Assembly: GCF_027947595.1 (NCBI RefSeq)
Contig: NZ_CP116257.1
Coordinates: 3,162,001 to 3,226,000 of the forward strand
Length of the DNA: 64,000 bases
Reading direction: 5' to 3'
Source: Streptomyces lienomycini
Lineage (GTDB): Bacteria > Actinomycetota > Actinomycetes > Streptomycetales > Streptomycetaceae
Shown here: in pieces, positions 63,425-64,000 of the stretch
Layout: each line of letters opens with the position of its first letter
Position numbering within the stretch: position 1 is the stretch's first letter
The notes under the pieces: model-generated
The model's input: only the letters and a program-made list of their open reading frames with translations
Database searches by the model: none
What the model was told of the DNA's origin: nothing
Translations under genes and position numbers: made by a program

Positions 63425-63988
63425 TCAGGCGGCGACGGCCTCGTCGGCGTGACCGTGCAGCCGGGCGACGACCTCGGTGAGCTGTGCGGCGACCTCGGCG
63501 TCGTCCGCCGGGTGGGTCTCGGCGAAGCGGGTCATCGAACCGGGGATCGACAGCTTGATGTCCTCGATCACCTTGCCGCCGGCGATGCCCACGGCCTTGC
63601 GGGCCTCGTCCTGCGCCCACACGCCGCCGTACTGGCCGAAGGCGGTGCCGACCACGGCGACCGGCTTGCCGGTGAAGGCGCCGACGCCGAAGGGCCGCGA
63701 CAGCCAGTCGATGGCGTTCTTGAGGACGGCCGGGATGGTGCCGTTGTACTCGGGCGAGAAGAGCAGGAAGGCCTGCGCGCCCTGGGCGGCCTCGCGCAGC
63801 TTCACGGCGGCGGCCGGGACGCTGCCCTCGACGTCGATGTCCTCGTTGTAGAAGGGGATGTCGGCGAGCCCCTCGAACACCTGCACCTCGGCGCCCTCCG
63901 GTGCGAACCTGACGGCCGCCTCGGCGAGCTGGCGGTTGTGCGAACCGGCGCGAAGGCTGCCGACGAGCGCGAGAATGCGGACAGACAT
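63425..63988 (-). CDS. NADPH-dependent FMN reductase
   Basis: Flavodoxin-like reductase of 187 residues. LALVGSLRAGSHNRQLAEAAV, LFSPEYNGTIPAVLKNAIDWLSRP and GVWAQDEARK are the FMN-binding segments. The ATG at 63988 (MSVRILALVG) follows gggag. It may supply reduced FMN to flavin enzymes or act on quinones and chromate. Confidence 0.94.
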   Translation of the reverse strand: MSVRILALVGSLRAGSHNRQLAEAAVRFAPEGAEVQVFEGLADIPFYNEDIDVEGSVPAAAVKLREAAQGAQAFLLFSPEYNGTIPAVLKNAIDWLSRPFGVGAFTGKPVAVVGTAFGQYGGVWAQDEARKAVGIAGGKVIEDIKLSIPGSMTRFAETHPADDAEVAAQLTEVVARLHGHADEAVAA

Positions 63989-64000
63989 GAGTACTCCCAA

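Overview
The window is high-GC actinobacterial chromosome, almost certainly Streptomyces: strong third-position G/C bias, many GTG starts, GTGA/ATGA stop-start overlaps, twin-arginine and lipobox signal peptides, SpoIIE-type phosphatases and a SARP regulator. No rRNA, tRNA, CRISPR array or insertion sequence was seen. From memory, the order from the alpha-mannosidase through rmdA, the second sdh operon, the ornithine-lipid pair, the UvrA-like gene and egtABCD resembles the S. coelicolor SCO09xx region; this was not checked by alignment.

Layout. (1) 1-8.7 kb: a LacI regulator divergent from a sugar ABC importer (lipoprotein plus two permeases), a GH5-like hydrolase and a GH38 alpha-mannosidase, probably a mannoside uptake and degradation operon. 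(2) 8.7-16.7 kb: lipase maturation factor, PAS-GAF-PP2C-ATPase signalling protein, Fpg/Nei glycosylase, an ECF sigma and anti-sigma pair around a gene of unknown function, and a CapA-like protein. (3) 16.7-26 kb: MarR regulator and hydrolase with two shared operators, amino-acid permease, universal stress protein, Tat-exported polysaccharide deacetylase, class F sortase, two small surface proteins, a DUF4239 and proline-rich pair, and a two-repeat lipoprotein. (4) 26.2-30.3 kb: methyltransferase and c-di-GMP protein (rmdA), then a lower-GC gene for a putative ADP-ribosyltransferase-like effector whose N-terminus resembles proteins linked to contractile injection systems. (5) 30.4-37.7 kb: LysR regulator, a three-subunit succinate dehydrogenase operon, an ornithine-lipid gene pair and a PRC-barrel/DUF2382 protein. 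(6) 37.7-49.5 kb: UvrA-like ATPase, flavin oxidoreductase, HAD phosphatase, dodecin, an orphan sugar-binding lipoprotein with a DasR-like site, the ergothioneine operon egtABCD, a macro-domain-like gene and a PemK-like protein. (7) 49.7-64 kb: small metabolic enzymes, MFS exporter, a frameshifted SARP regulator, PPC and CBS proteins, a collapsed FAD oxidoreductase remnant, pyruvyl transferase, TerC, XRE/SDR and LysR units and an FMN reductase.

Main points of interest: the effector-like gene at 29.3-30.3 kb; three genes (UvrA-like, macro-domain, SARP) whose reading frames are each restored by a one-base change in a short G/C run, suggesting either assembly indels or recent lesions; an 84-codon FAD-oxidoreductase remnant that joins the two ends of a much longer enzyme; a sortase with two substrate-like neighbours lacking LPXTG; and several well-defined operator palindromes.
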